In this document: positions 1-8,158 of the stretch, piece after piece
How the letters are laid out: each line of letters begins with the position of its first letter
Numbering within the stretch: position 1 is the first letter of the stretch
NCBI GenBank assembly: GCA_900549285.1
Contig: URNW01000005.1
Location: forward strand, 1 to 64,000
Source of the DNA: an uncultured Mycoplasmatota bacterium
GTDB taxonomy: Bacteria > Bacillota_I > Bacilli_A > RF39 > UBA660
DNA: 64,000 nt
Direction: 5' to 3'
The notes under the pieces: model-generated
The model's database searches: none
What the model saw: the letters and a program-made list of their open reading frames with translations, nothing else
What the model was told of the DNA's origin: nothing
Translations under genes and position numbers: made by a program

Positions 1-90
1 TTCCTAGCTTATAGTTAAATTATAAATATAGCTAGATTAAAAGTCAAGAAAAATAACACAATAGTGAGCTAAATATTTTTTTAAAAATTG

Positions 91-96
91 TATAAT
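91..96 (+). promoter_or_regulatory. Candidate -10 box of the double-XRE gene
   Basis: A perfect TATAAT lies 24 bp before the GTG chosen as the start of the regulator. No convincing -35 is visible. Its position argues against the upstream TTG (88) being the start, because that codon precedes the -10. Confidence 0.5.
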
Positions 97-120
97 GAGA
101 AAATTATTTTGGTGGTTAAT

Positions 121-573
121 GTGAAATATAATATTGTATTGCAAAATATAAGAGAAAAATTTAATTTAACTCAAGAACAATTAGCTAATGTTTTAAATAT
201 ATCTAGAAAAACTTATAATCACTATGAAGTAAAAGAAAAAATTATTCCTATTAAGCATCTTATTACTTTAAGTTATTATTTTAATGTATCTATTGACTAT
301 TTATTAGGTTTAACAGAAATTAAGCAATACGACAATATTATAAATGCTGACAAAATAGAAGCTGGAACACGATTAAGAGAATTTAGAAAAGAAAATAAAT
401 TAACCCAAGTTAAACTAGCTAATATTTTAAATACAACTTTTTCTTCTATTGCTTTTAATGAGAAAGGACGCAATTTCATTGCTACCCCTTTTTTATATAC
501 TATTTGTAAAAAGTATTATATTTCTGCTGATTATCTTTTAGGTAGAATAAAAGAGCCCAAATATTTGAAATAA
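121..573 (+). CDS. Tandem XRE-family helix-turn-helix regulator
   Basis: The protein is about 150 residues and contains two consecutive Cro/C1-type HTH domains (roughly residues 5-65 and 85-145). Each has the typical pattern 'LTQEQLANVLNISRKTYNHYE' or 'LTQVKLANILNTTFSSI' and each ends in a 'YYFNVSIDYLLG' or 'YYISADYLLG' signature. It is expected to be a cytosolic DNA-binding repressor. The second HTH is less canonical (AFNEKGRNF where a Y-E-x-G motif is usual), so it may be degenerate or a dimerisation unit. GTG at 121 is chosen because GGTGG precedes it and a -10 box lies between it and the alternative TTG at 88. No target gene is evident; it stands alone, followed by its own terminator. Confidence 0.75.
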   Translation: MKYNIVLQNIREKFNLTQEQLANVLNISRKTYNHYEVKEKIIPIKHLITLSYYFNVSIDYLLGLTEIKQYDNIINADKIEAGTRLREFRKENKLTQVKLANILNTTFSSIAFNEKGRNFIATPFLYTICKKYYISADYLLGRIKEPKYLK

Positions 574-582
574 AGGCTCTTT
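550..582 (+). terminator. Intrinsic terminator of the double-XRE gene
   Basis: AAAGAGCC (550-557) pairs with GGCTCTTT (575-582). The stop codon of the regulator lies in the loop and a T-rich tract follows. Confidence 0.65.
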
Positions 583-583
583 A

Positions 584-679
584 TTATTTGCTATTTTTAA
601 TTGTATAGTATGCTTCTAGGTTTAATAATAGTTCATTTACACTTTTTATTATATCACTTATTAAAATTTCATCTTTCAT
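584..679 (-). CDS. Possible 31-residue peptide
   Basis: An ATG at 679-677, with GGTG 6 bp upstream, opens 31 codons ending in TAA at 584. The peptide begins MKDEILISDIIKSV and is acidic to neutral and likely helical. It lies between a terminator and the LtaS-like gene. I recognise no family. An ORF of this size is expected by chance in AT-rich DNA, and only the ribosome binding site favours it. The rest of 680-931 holds no gene that I can support, apart from the hairpin at 848-887. Confidence 0.25.
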   Translation of the reverse strand: MKDEILISDIIKSVNELLLNLEAYYTIKNSK

Positions 680-847
680 TCTATCACCATGAGTATCATA
701 GCATACTTTTTAACTCAATATGAGCTTTTCGACAAAACTTATCAAAATTTGTTTTATTTAAACAAAAAGAAACAGTTATTCGCTGCTTCTTTTTAGATAT
801 TACTCTTTAAAATCGTTAATACTTATAATATTAGATTGAGATTAAAG

Positions 848-887
848 AAAAATATGTACATAAGTAATACCTGTTGTACATATTTTT
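848..887 (-). terminator. Terminator hairpin downstream of the LtaS-like gene
   Basis: A perfect 13-bp inverted repeat, AAAAATATGTACA (848-860) and TGTACATATTTTT (875-887), with a 14-nt loop. It sits 45 bp after the stop of the minus-strand LtaS-like gene. The A/T runs on both sides would allow it to work in both directions. Confidence 0.55.
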
Positions 888-931
888 ATTTTATTCACTT
901 CTGAGCTATTTATTAAACCTCTTTTTACCAA

Positions 932-2863
932 TTAATTTAAAAGATATTCATACATATTATATTTTATTATATTAGCACTTAAAGTAAAACGATTAGATAC
1001 TAAATTATTCATATTTCTTATATATTCTTCTACATTCTCTAAAGTTACTCCCTCTTTTAAAGTAAACTTACCATTTTTGTATGTTCCATAATCACTTACC
1101 CAACTACGATTAGAAAAGATTGCTAATCCTGGGGCATCACTTAATATATCTTTCCCTATAATTAATCGGGAATCATATTCAATACCAAATAAGTTTAATA
1201 AAGTAGGTAATACATCAATTTGACTGCCAACTTTATCTACTTCTACTGTTTTTGCTTCACTATTCCAAAGAATGAAATTACTACGATTTACTTCCACTAT
1301 TTCATCTCTTTCATAATCACTTAATTCATTTACTTCATCTATTGTTAATGTATATGGATAGTGATCCCCAACTAAAGCGATAACGGTATCTTCTAAAATA
1401 CCTTGTTGATCTAAATTATTTATTAGACTTTCTAAAGCTTTATCTAGTTCTATTTGGGTAGCTAAATAAGCTTTTACATTATTAGAGTATGATAGATCTT
1501 TAACATAATCTTTATTTTTAAGAGCAATAGAATTTCCTGTGGAATTATAGGCATATGGAGCATGTCCTGAAACAGTTACATAATAAGTTACAAATGGAGT
1601 GTTATCTTTATATAATGGGAATGTTTTATTAATCATATCAACATCACTAGGAAGCCAACTGCAATTTATTAAATCTTCCATCCCATTTCCACATCCCATA
1701 TAAGAAGTAAAACCTAATGTTTTCATGGTTTTTTGTCTACTATAATAAGTGTATGTCCAGTTATGATAACTATTTTTAGTATAACCAATTTTACCAAAAG
1801 CATTTCCTAAAGCATAAGAAATTGTTGGTTCTAATTTTTTCCAATCAGATAATACTGATTGAGTAGGAATTAATCCTGTTGTAGCTTGAAATTCTCCTCC
1901 TGTAGTACTTAAAAAAACTGGTGAATAAAAATTATTAAAGACAAATCCTTCATGAGTTAATTTATATAGAGTTGGAGTTAATTCTTGATCAACAGCGATC
2001 ATATTAAAGCCTTCTGCTAGAATAAAAATGAGATTTTTACCTTTAAACATACCTGTATATTCATTTTTATTGGTAGATTCACTATTTTTAAAATACTCTA
2101 ACATATTTTTTATTGTCTCATTGGATTCTTTAGCAATTAAATCATCAAAATTAATTGCTATTTCATTATATGTTACTACTTCTTCTTTCTCTTCTTCTTC
2201 ATCTTTTGGTATATCTGGCTCTTCTTTTCCCGTTAATTTTTCTTCAAAGCCAAATATTACTCTTTTTATATCTAGTCTCGTATAAGTAAATAAACCAAAT
2301 GTTTCAGTTGTCTTTGCCTCACTATTAATATTATAGTATAGATTATAAGCAGAATATGTTTCATCTTTATTTATTAATAAACACAAAAGAGATATTCCCC
2401 AAGTTATTAAAATAACCAAAAAGCAGACAATTAACTGTTTCCAGTCTGCTCTTTCAAAATTAATTCTTTTATGAAAAATTATTAATAGAATAAGTGGTAC
2501 AAAAAAGAGGATAACAATCCATAAATTCTTTAATATTATATCACTAATAATATTTGTAAAATCAAGAGCATTACTAGCTAATCCTATGGTATTAAATGAA
2601 AAAATATTACTAAATAGTCGGTGGAAAAAGAATTGAAAGCAATAATATAAAATTAATCCTATGCTTAATAGATAAATCATTATTTTATTACCTTTATTTT
2701 TAAATATATTTACTAATAAGTATAAGATTAATATAAAAGGAATACTAAATAATAAGGTTAAAAAAATTCCATTCGCACTTTTCGTAATAAATATTTTTGT
2801 TAATATCTCTAAATATATTACTAAAAAGCTAAGATAGAATATTGTGCTAAATTTTTTCTTCAT
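932..2863 (-). CDS. LtaS-like sulfatase-fold phosphoglycerol transferase
   Basis: Membrane-anchored enzyme of the lipoteichoic acid synthase / alkaline-phosphatase superfamily, 643 residues, the usual LtaS size. The first ~170 residues contain about five hydrophobic segments. An acidic, lysine-rich linker (about 210-235) leads to the extracellular sulfatase domain. The catalytic threonine lies in 'LSTTGGEFQATTGL', and the metal-binding 'VGDHYPYT' is further on. Family members move glycerol phosphate from phosphatidylglycerol to a growing lipoteichoic acid or to a glycan. ATG at 2863 is preferred over GTG 2872 because AGGTG precedes it. The gene is single, with its own terminator, and is divergent from a gtrA-like gene. 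Whether it is a primary LtaS or an accessory paralogue cannot be told from sequence alone. Confidence 0.85.
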   Translation of the reverse strand: MKKKFSTIFYLSFLVIYLEILTKIFITKSANGIFLTLLFSIPFILILYLLVNIFKNKGNKIMIYLLSIGLILYYCFQFFFHRLFSNIFSFNTIGLASNALDFTNIISDIILKNLWIVILFFVPLILLIIFHKRINFERADWKQLIVCFLVILITWGISLLCLLINKDETYSAYNLYYNINSEAKTTETFGLFTYTRLDIKRVIFGFEEKLTGKEEPDIPKDEEEEKEEVVTYNEIAINFDDLIAKESNETIKNMLEYFKNSESTNKNEYTGMFKGKNLIFILAEGFNMIAVDQELTPTLYKLTHEGFVFNNFYSPVFLSTTGGEFQATTGLIPTQSVLSDWKKLEPTISYALGNAFGKIGYTKNSYHNWTYTYYSRQKTMKTLGFTSYMGCGNGMEDLINCSWLPSDVDMINKTFPLYKDNTPFVTYYVTVSGHAPYAYNSTGNSIALKNKDYVKDLSYSNNVKAYLATQIELDKALESLINNLDQQGILEDTVIALVGDHYPYTLTIDEVNELSDYERDEIVEVNRSNFILWNSEAKTVEVDKVGSQIDVLPTLLNLFGIEYDSRLIIGKDILSDAPGLAIFSNRSWVSDYGTYKNGKFTLKEGVTLENVEEYIRNMNNLVSNRFTLSANIIKYNMYEYLLN

Positions 2864-2939
2864 GTACTTCACCTAAATTTATTATAGCAGAAAAATAGAA
2901 TTTTAAAAGAATTAACTTCCTTTTTTGGTCTTTTTTCTG

Positions 2940-2945
2940 TATAAT
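2940..2945 (+). promoter_or_regulatory. -10 box of the gtrA-like gene
   Basis: TATAAT lies 18 bp upstream of the gtrA-like ATG, after a T-rich tract. No clear -35 was found. Confidence 0.45.
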
Positions 2946-2963
2946 TATGTCAGGTGATAGAAA

Positions 2964-3395
2964 ATGAAACAAATTTGGGATATTTATCATAAATATGAAG
3001 AAATTATTAACTATCTTATTGTGGGAGGATTAACTACTTTAATTAGTTTAGCAGTAAAATATGGATTATTATTTACAATATTAGATGCTAGTGATGCTAT
3101 GGAGTTACAAATAGCCGTTATTATCTCTTGGATTATTGCTGTTGCTTTTGCTTATTTTGCTAATCGTATTTTTGTTTTTCATTCTAAATCTAAACAATAT
3201 TTAAAAGAAGTTAGTGGTTTTGTTGCAGGTAGAGTTGCAACCTTAATTATGGAGATGATTATAATGTGGTTCTTTGTTACTCTTCTTGGATTAGACAGTA
3301 ATTTGTGGGTTATTGTTTGGACTATTGTTGCCCAAGTTTTAGTTATTATTGGTAATTATGTTATTAGCAAAGTATTTGTGTTTAAAAAGGACTGA
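2964..3395 (+). CDS. GtrA-family membrane protein
   Basis: 143 residues with four hydrophobic helices and the GtrA hallmarks: 'INYLIVGGLTTLISL' in helix 1, 'FAYFANRIFVF' after helix 2 and 'IGNYVISKVFVFK' at the C-terminus. GtrA proteins sit in the cytoplasmic membrane and are thought to move polyprenyl-phosphate-linked sugars used to decorate surface polymers. The ATG is preceded by CAGGTGATAG. It stops at TGA, which helps show that TGA is not a tryptophan codon here. It is divergent from the LtaS-like gene, so a role in modifying teichoic acid is plausible but is inference. Confidence 0.85.
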   Translation: MKQIWDIYHKYEEIINYLIVGGLTTLISLAVKYGLLFTILDASDAMELQIAVIISWIIAVAFAYFANRIFVFHSKSKQYLKEVSGFVAGRVATLIMEMIIMWFFVTLLGLDSNLWVIVWTIVAQVLVIIGNYVISKVFVFKKD

Positions 3396-3438
3396 TAAGG
3401 TCTCTTTTTTATAATTAGAATTGTTATGGAGGATTAAA

Positions 3439-4131
3439 ATGAGAATATTATTGGTTTTTGTTATTATTTTATTATCTACGGGTTGTGGTAGTTCATCCAT
3501 AAAGCTTAATATTAACTCTGAAAAAGTACAATCTTTATATAATATGGCTACCCCTATAGAAGATGCCACTATACTAAAAAATCTTTATGAAAATCCCAAT
3601 ACATTTGAAAATCAGTATATATTATCTATATCGATCAATAATTATCTTAATGAACAAAATGAGGTTATTAAATCTATCTCAAAAAATATTGTAGAAGAAT
3701 ATGTTTATAAAATTTTTGGAGATAATATTTCTGTTAAGCATGAGAAGGTTTATGTTCTTTCTGGTGATTATTGTGGATTCGATTACAATGAAGAACTACA
3801 GCAATATGAATTCTTGCATGGTTGTAGTGGAAATATGAATGAAAAGTTTTATCGCAAAATAACTAGTGCAATAGAAGAAGATGATAAAATTATAATTTTA
3901 GAAAAGTCTTTATATGTTTATTACAATTTTGATTCAGAAATTTCTCATATTACTATCTATAATAATATAATTGATAGGGATATTATTCAAACTTATGATG
4001 TGGATTCTCAGAAAAATATGGATATTAATATTGATGATTATCTTGATCATGCTAGTACTTATCAATATGTTTTTAAAAAGGTTGAGGATCATTATATTTT
4101 TGATCATTTTACTTTATTAGATAATATATAA
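3439..4131 (+). CDS. Putative lipoprotein of unknown function
   Basis: 230 residues. The N-terminus is a type II signal peptide: positively charged start, hydrophobic stretch 'ILLVFVIILL' and lipobox STGC, so the mature protein should be lipidated on the Cys and held on the outer face of the membrane. The remainder is hydrophilic, tyrosine-rich and acidic with no motif that I recognise. ATG at 3439 follows TGGAGGATTAAA, a strong RBS. An upstream TTG at 3421 would put extra polar residues before the signal and is less likely. It follows the gtrA-like gene by 43 bp and ends in its own terminator. Confidence 0.7.
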   Translation: MRILLVFVIILLSTGCGSSSIKLNINSEKVQSLYNMATPIEDATILKNLYENPNTFENQYILSISINNYLNEQNEVIKSISKNIVEEYVYKIFGDNISVKHEKVYVLSGDYCGFDYNEELQQYEFLHGCSGNMNEKFYRKITSAIEEDDKIIILEKSLYVYYNFDSEISHITIYNNIIDRDIIQTYDVDSQKNMDINIDDYLDHASTYQYVFKKVEDHYIFDHFTLLDNI

Positions 4132-4141
4132 TTAGTTATTT

Positions 4142-4172
4142 AAACAAGAAATATAGATATGTTTTCTTGTTT
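4142..4172 (+). terminator. Terminator after the lipoprotein gene
   Basis: AAACAAGAAA (4142-4151) pairs with TTTCTTGTTT (4163-4172), followed by TTATAT. Confidence 0.65.
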
Positions 4173-4276
4173 TTATATGGAATAAATGCTAAAATATATT
4201 CGTCTCTTTATTTAGTTTTAAATTGAATTTTTAACGATAAAAATTATCATAATAAATATTGGAAAGGAGTGTAAAA

Positions 4277-6223
4277 ATGTTTCAATTAGTATCTAAATAT
4301 AAGCCTAGTGGAGATCAACCCCAAGCGATAGAAAAATTAGTTGAAGGGATTAGGGACGGCAAAAAAGAACAAGTATTACTGGGGGCTACTGGTACAGGTA
4401 AAACGTTTACAGTTGCCAATGTTATCAAGGAAGTGAATAAACCAACTTTAGTTTTAGCTCATAACAAAACTCTTGCTGGGCAATTATATACTGAATTAAA
4501 AGAATTTTTCCCAAATAATCATGTAGAATATTTTGTCTCTTATTACGATTATTATCAACCAGAAGCATATGTACCTTCTAGTGATACTTATATTGAAAAA
4601 GATGCTTCTATTAATGATGAAATTGATGAACTTAGACATGGTGCTACTAGTGCTCTTATTAATTATAAAGATGTTATAGTAGTTGCTAGTGTTTCTTGCA
4701 TATATGGTATTGGGGAAAAAGAAGAATATGAAAAATCTATGCTTATTTTAAATATTGGTCAACATATTAAAAGAAATGAAATTATTAATCATTTGATTGA
4801 TATGACTTATGAGAGAAATGATTTAGATTTCCACCGTGGAACTTTTCGGTGTCGTGGAGATATTATTGATGTGATCCCTGCCAATGAACATGCCCATGGT
4901 ATTCGTATTGAATTATTTGGAGATGAAATAGATCGCATTTGTACTTTTGATCCAGTAACAGGTGTTATTGTTAGTGATAAAAAAACAATTACTATCTCTC
5001 CTGCTTCTCACTTTGTTACTAGTCCTGAAAAATTAGAAGAAGCGATTAAAAGAATTGAAAATGAATTAAAAGAAAGACTTCAAGTTTTAAAAAGTGAGGG
5101 AAAATTACTTGAGGAGCAAAGATTACGAGAAAGAACCAATTATGATGTAGAAATGTTAAAAGAAACAGGATTTTGTAATGGAGTAGAAAATTATTCAAGA
5201 CATCTTGCTTTGCGTGGTGAAGGTGAAACTCCTACTTGTTTGATTGACTTTTTCCCAAAAGATTTTTTACTTATTGTAGATGAGTCTCATGTTACCCTTC
5301 CTCAAGTTCGGGGAATGTATAATGGAGACAGAATGCGGAAACAAACTTTGGTTGATTATGGTTTTCGTCTTCCTAGTGCTTTAGATAACCGTCCTTTAAA
5401 TTTTTCAGAATTTGAAAGTAAAATTAATCAAGCTATTTATGTATCTGCTACTCCTGGTGATTATGAACTAGAACATACAAATGGTAAGTATGTAGAGCAA
5501 ATTATTCGCCCTACAGGATTACTTGATCCTACCATTGAGGTTAAACCAACCGAAGGACAAATTGATGATATTGTTGAGCAAATTAAAGAAAAAAGAGAAA
5601 AAAAGGAAAGAGTTCTTATTACAACTTTAACTATACGAATGAGTGAAGAGCTTACTAATTACTTAAAAGAAATGGGAATTAAAGTGGCTTATCTTCACAG
5701 TGAAATAAAAACTCTAGAACGGCTTAAAATTATTCGCGAGTTACGTTTAGGGGTTTATGATTGTGTCGTTGGTATTAATCTTTTAAGAGAAGGACTTGAT
5801 ATTCCAGAGGTTAGTTTAATCTGTATTTTAGATGCGGATAAACAAGGATTTTTGCGAAGCGAAAGAAGTCTTATTCAAACGATTGGGCGAGCTGCTAGAA
5901 ATGCTTCAGGTCATGTTATTATGTATGCTGATACAGTTAGTGAAGCTATGGATTTAGCTATTAAGGAGACTGCTAGACGTCGGGAAATTCAAGAGCAATA
6001 TAATTTAGAGCATCACATTACTCCTAAAACAATTTCAAAAGAAATTAAAGAGGTTGTTTCTAATGAAATTGAAAATAAAGCTCAAAAAGCAAAAATGTCT
6101 AAGAAAGAAAAAGAAAATATTTTAGTAACATTGGAAGAAGAAATGCGTGAAGCTGCTAAAAACTTAGATTTTGAAAGAGCCATGGAACTTAGAGATATTT
6201 TATTGGAAATGAAAAGTAACTAG
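4277..6223 (+). CDS. uvrB: Excinuclease ABC subunit B
   Basis: UvrB is the damage-verifying, helicase-like core of nucleotide excision repair, loaded by UvrA and partnering UvrC in the cytosol. The 648-residue product is of normal length. Visible are Walker A 'GATGTGKTFT', the beta-hairpin region 'YYDYYQPEAYVPSSDTYIEK' that locks onto DNA, the DESH helicase motif, the C-terminal helicase lobe ('QTIGRAARN') and the terminal UVR motif around 'NLDFERAMELRDILL' that binds UvrC. ATG at 4277 follows AAAGGAG; the TTG at 4259 would lie upstream of that RBS. uvrA and uvrC are not in the window. No LexA-type box was seen upstream. Confidence 0.98.
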   Translation: MFQLVSKYKPSGDQPQAIEKLVEGIRDGKKEQVLLGATGTGKTFTVANVIKEVNKPTLVLAHNKTLAGQLYTELKEFFPNNHVEYFVSYYDYYQPEAYVPSSDTYIEKDASINDEIDELRHGATSALINYKDVIVVASVSCIYGIGEKEEYEKSMLILNIGQHIKRNEIINHLIDMTYERNDLDFHRGTFRCRGDIIDVIPANEHAHGIRIELFGDEIDRICTFDPVTGVIVSDKKTITISPASHFVTSPEKLEEAIKRIENELKERLQVLKSEGKLLEEQRLRERTNYDVEMLKETGFCNGVENYSRHLALRGEGETPTCLIDFFPKDFLLIVDESHVTLPQVRGMYNGDRMRKQTLVDYGFRLPSALDNRPLNFSEFESKINQAIYVSATPGDYELEHTNGKYVEQIIRPTGLLDPTIEVKPTEGQIDDIVEQIKEKREKKERVLITTLTIRMSEELTNYLKEMGIKVAYLHSEIKTLERLKIIRELRLGVYDCVVGINLLREGLDIPEVSLICILDADKQGFLRSERSLIQTIGRAARNASGHVIMYADTVSEAMDLAIKETARRREIQEQYNLEHHITPKTISKEIKEVVSNEIENKAQKAKMSKKEKENILVTLEEEMREAAKNLDFERAMELRDILLEMKSN

Positions 6224-6246
6224 AATGATCTAGTTATTTTTTTTTA
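6217..6246 (+). terminator. Terminator after uvrB
   Basis: TAACTAG (6217-6223) pairs with CTAGTTA (6230-6236), followed by a run of about ten T residues. It overlaps the uvrB stop codon and separates it from the convergent sufB-like gene. Confidence 0.75.
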
Positions 6247-6268
6247 CTATAAAGATAGAAAACATATG

Positions 6269-7186
6269 TTATTTTAAAAATCCTTTAATGATAACATCTT
6301 CTGCTTCTTTTTCACTTAATCCTAAAGTCATTAATTTTTTTAGTTGTTCACCAGCTATTTTGCCAATCGCTGCTTCATGAATTAAATTAGCATCAATATT
6401 TTTAGCATAAATTTCTGGAATTGCTTTTACTTTGCCTTCTTCTTTTATAATGGCATCACACTCAATATGAGCATAGCATTTAGTATTTCCTGTAACATTG
6501 GAAACAAATTCTTGATAAGATGAATTTTCTGCAACACTTCTACTTGTTACATGAACACTAGCATTTTCACCATTTAAATCAACAATAAATTCTGTTTTTG
6601 CTTTTTCTTTGCCAGTCGTTAATATTTTTTCGGATATTTCTAAAGTTGTATTTTCTTCTAATACGGCTTTTGTTATACGTAAAGTATTATCTACTCCTTT
6701 TATTTGCACACTATCCATATTCATTACAGAATTCTTTTTCATATAGATTTCTGTGGTCGGATTTAATACCTTTTTTCCTGTTCCTTTTCCTTCACCATAA
6801 TGTTTTTCTACGTATTTTACTTTTGCATTTTCTTCTAAGAAAAATCTATGAATACCATCATGTTCAGAATCATTATGTAAATCATTATGGATTCCACAGC
6901 CAGCAAAAATAATTACATTCGCATTTTTACCAATATGAAAATCATTATAAACAACATCTGTTAATCCACTTTCTGTTATAATGACAGGAATGTGTACAAT
7001 TCCAAATAAAGTGTTTTCTTTTACATAGATATCAATTCCACTTTTATCCTCTTTATTTACAATATCAATATAACTATTTACTTTTCTTTCTATACTTTTG
7101 CCATTTTTACGAATATTATATACTTCTTTATTTTCATCAAAATTTTCACTAATTTTTTTTAATAGTTCTTTATCGGTATTATTCAT
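6269..7186 (-). CDS. Short SufB/SufD-family Fe-S scaffold protein
   Basis: Scaffold partner of SufC for assembling Fe-S clusters in the cytosol. The C-terminus carries the family signature 'LIHEAAIGKIAGEQL' followed by 'LGLSEKEAEDVIIKGFL', including the conserved His. The centre is the beta-helix typical of SufBD. A Cys/His-rich stretch, 'FAGCGIHNDLHNDSEHDGIH', could bind metal. At 305 residues it is much shorter than canonical SufB (about 470) or SufD (about 430). It overlaps sufC by 8 bp, and no sufD, sufS or sufU lies beside it. This matches a two-component SufC-SufB-like arrangement rather than the usual sufCDSUB operon. Calling it the ancestral-type minimal SUF system is inference from size and context. 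Confidence 0.85.
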   Translation of the reverse strand: MNNTDKELLKKISENFDENKEVYNIRKNGKSIERKVNSYIDIVNKEDKSGIDIYVKENTLFGIVHIPVIITESGLTDVVYNDFHIGKNANVIIFAGCGIHNDLHNDSEHDGIHRFFLEENAKVKYVEKHYGEGKGTGKKVLNPTTEIYMKKNSVMNMDSVQIKGVDNTLRITKAVLEENTTLEISEKILTTGKEKAKTEFIVDLNGENASVHVTSRSVAENSSYQEFVSNVTGNTKCYAHIECDAIIKEEGKVKAIPEIYAKNIDANLIHEAAIGKIAGEQLKKLMTLGLSEKEAEDVIIKGFLK

Positions 7187-7886
7187 TTAGTCCTCCCATT
7201 AAACAGTCTTTGGCTAAAATACTATTTAACATGGTATCTTTATTGCCAATTTCTTTTATAGTTCCAGATTCTAACAGAATTATTTGATCAGCGATTGATA
7301 ATATTCGTTCTTGATGGGAAATAATGATTGTTGTTCCTTTGGATTTTGTTCCAATTTCTTTAAAAACTCCTGTTAAATATTTAAAACTCCATAAATCTAT
7401 CCCTGCTTCTGGTTCATCAAATATAGATAACTGTGGATTTCGAGCAATAATTGTCGCAATTTCAATTCGCTTTAATTCCCCACCTGATAATGAATTATTT
7501 AACTCACGATCTATATATTCTTTAGCACATAAGCCAACTTTTGATAAAATATCACAAGCTTCTTTTTTATTTACTTCTTTCCCTGTTGCTATTTTTAATA
7601 AATCATATACCGTTAGTCCTTTAAACGTTGTGGGTTGTTGAAAAGCAAAGCCGATTCCTAACTTGGCCCGCTCATTAATTGGCAATTTGGTTATGTCTTT
7701 TCCATTTAAAATTATTTGTCCAGAATCAGGAGTTATTAGGCCCATTATGATTTTTACTAAAGTGGATTTACCACTTCCATTGGGACCTGTTATACAATAA
7801 AATTTACTATCTTCTAATTTGAGATTGATATTTTTTAATATGTCTTTATTATCTCTTTTAAAATTTATATTTTTTAATTCTAACAT
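7179..7886 (-). CDS. sufC: Fe-S assembly ATPase SufC
   Basis: ABC-type ATPase without membrane spans that powers the SufB-type scaffold. Walker A 'GPNGSGKST', the Q-loop 'FAFQQPTTF', signature 'LSGGELKR' and Walker B 'LSIFDEPEAGID' followed by the switch His 'IISHQ' are all present. 235 residues is slightly short of the usual ~250. It is the first gene of a two-gene operon with the sufB-like gene and is preceded by AAAGGAAC. A short-range ABC transporter ATPase is the alternative, but the pairing with a SufBD protein settles the call. Confidence 0.93.
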   Translation of the reverse strand: MLELKNINFKRDNKDILKNINLKLEDSKFYCITGPNGSGKSTLVKIIMGLITPDSGQIILNGKDITKLPINERAKLGIGFAFQQPTTFKGLTVYDLLKIATGKEVNKKEACDILSKVGLCAKEYIDRELNNSLSGGELKRIEIATIIARNPQLSIFDEPEAGIDLWSFKYLTGVFKEIGTKSKGTTIIISHQERILSIADQIILLESGTIKEIGNKDTMLNSILAKDCLMGGLNE

Positions 7887-7962
7887 TTTGTTCCTTTCTA
7901 TGAGTTTTCACTCAATTTAATTATATAATTTAATTACTTTCCTTGTCAAGAAACGAATTTTC

Positions 7963-7991
7963 TTCACATTTTTCGCGGTTAGTGCTATAAT
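7963..7991 (+). promoter_or_regulatory. Sigma-A-type promoter of the 35-residue basic protein
   Basis: TTCACA (7963-7968) and TATAAT (7986-7991) are separated by exactly 17 bp. A strong RBS, AGGAGGTG, and an ATG follow. Confidence 0.75.
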
Positions 7992-8021
7992 TAATTAGTC
8001 AGGTTTATAGGAGGTGGATGT

Positions 8022-8129
8022 ATGAAAACTTATAAAGTTAATTTGCCTAAAGGGGTTAAAAAGACATTTGGAAGAAGAAAAGGAGTCAAAGTTAGACTTA
8101 TCAATAAAAATCTAAAGAAAAATAAATAA
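8022..8129 (+). CDS. Very small, highly basic protein (35 residues)
   Basis: This gene is below the usual size cut-off but fully equipped: a 17-bp-spaced promoter, RBS AGGAGGTG, an ATG at 8022, 35 codons, and a strong terminator overlapping the stop. The product starts MKTYKVNLPKGVKK, has the central block GRRKGVKVRL and ends in NLKKNK. About one third of the residues are Lys or Arg and there is only one acidic residue or none. That composition suggests binding to RNA, the ribosome or DNA, but I recognise no family and no ribosomal protein. It stands alone between divergent sufC and convergent gatD. Confidence 0.7.
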   Translation: MKTYKVNLPKGVKKTFGRRKGVKVRLINKNLKKNK

Positions 8130-8158
8130 AATTTCAGTTGGTTAAAAACTGAAATTTT
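8128..8158 (+). terminator. Terminator after the small basic gene
   Basis: AAAATTTCAGTT (8128-8139) pairs with AACTGAAATTTT (8147-8158). It also serves the convergent gatD gene on the other strand. Confidence 0.75.

Noticed and set aside
2028..2285. Plus-strand ORF of 85 codons inside the LtaS-like gene
   Set aside because: Antisense shadow of a clear coding sequence; Ser-rich composition from reading Glu/Lys codons backwards and no RBS.
6598..6912. Plus-strand ORF of 104 codons inside the sufB-like gene
   Set aside because: Leu/Phe/Tyr/His-rich antisense shadow; the sufB-like frame has family motifs.
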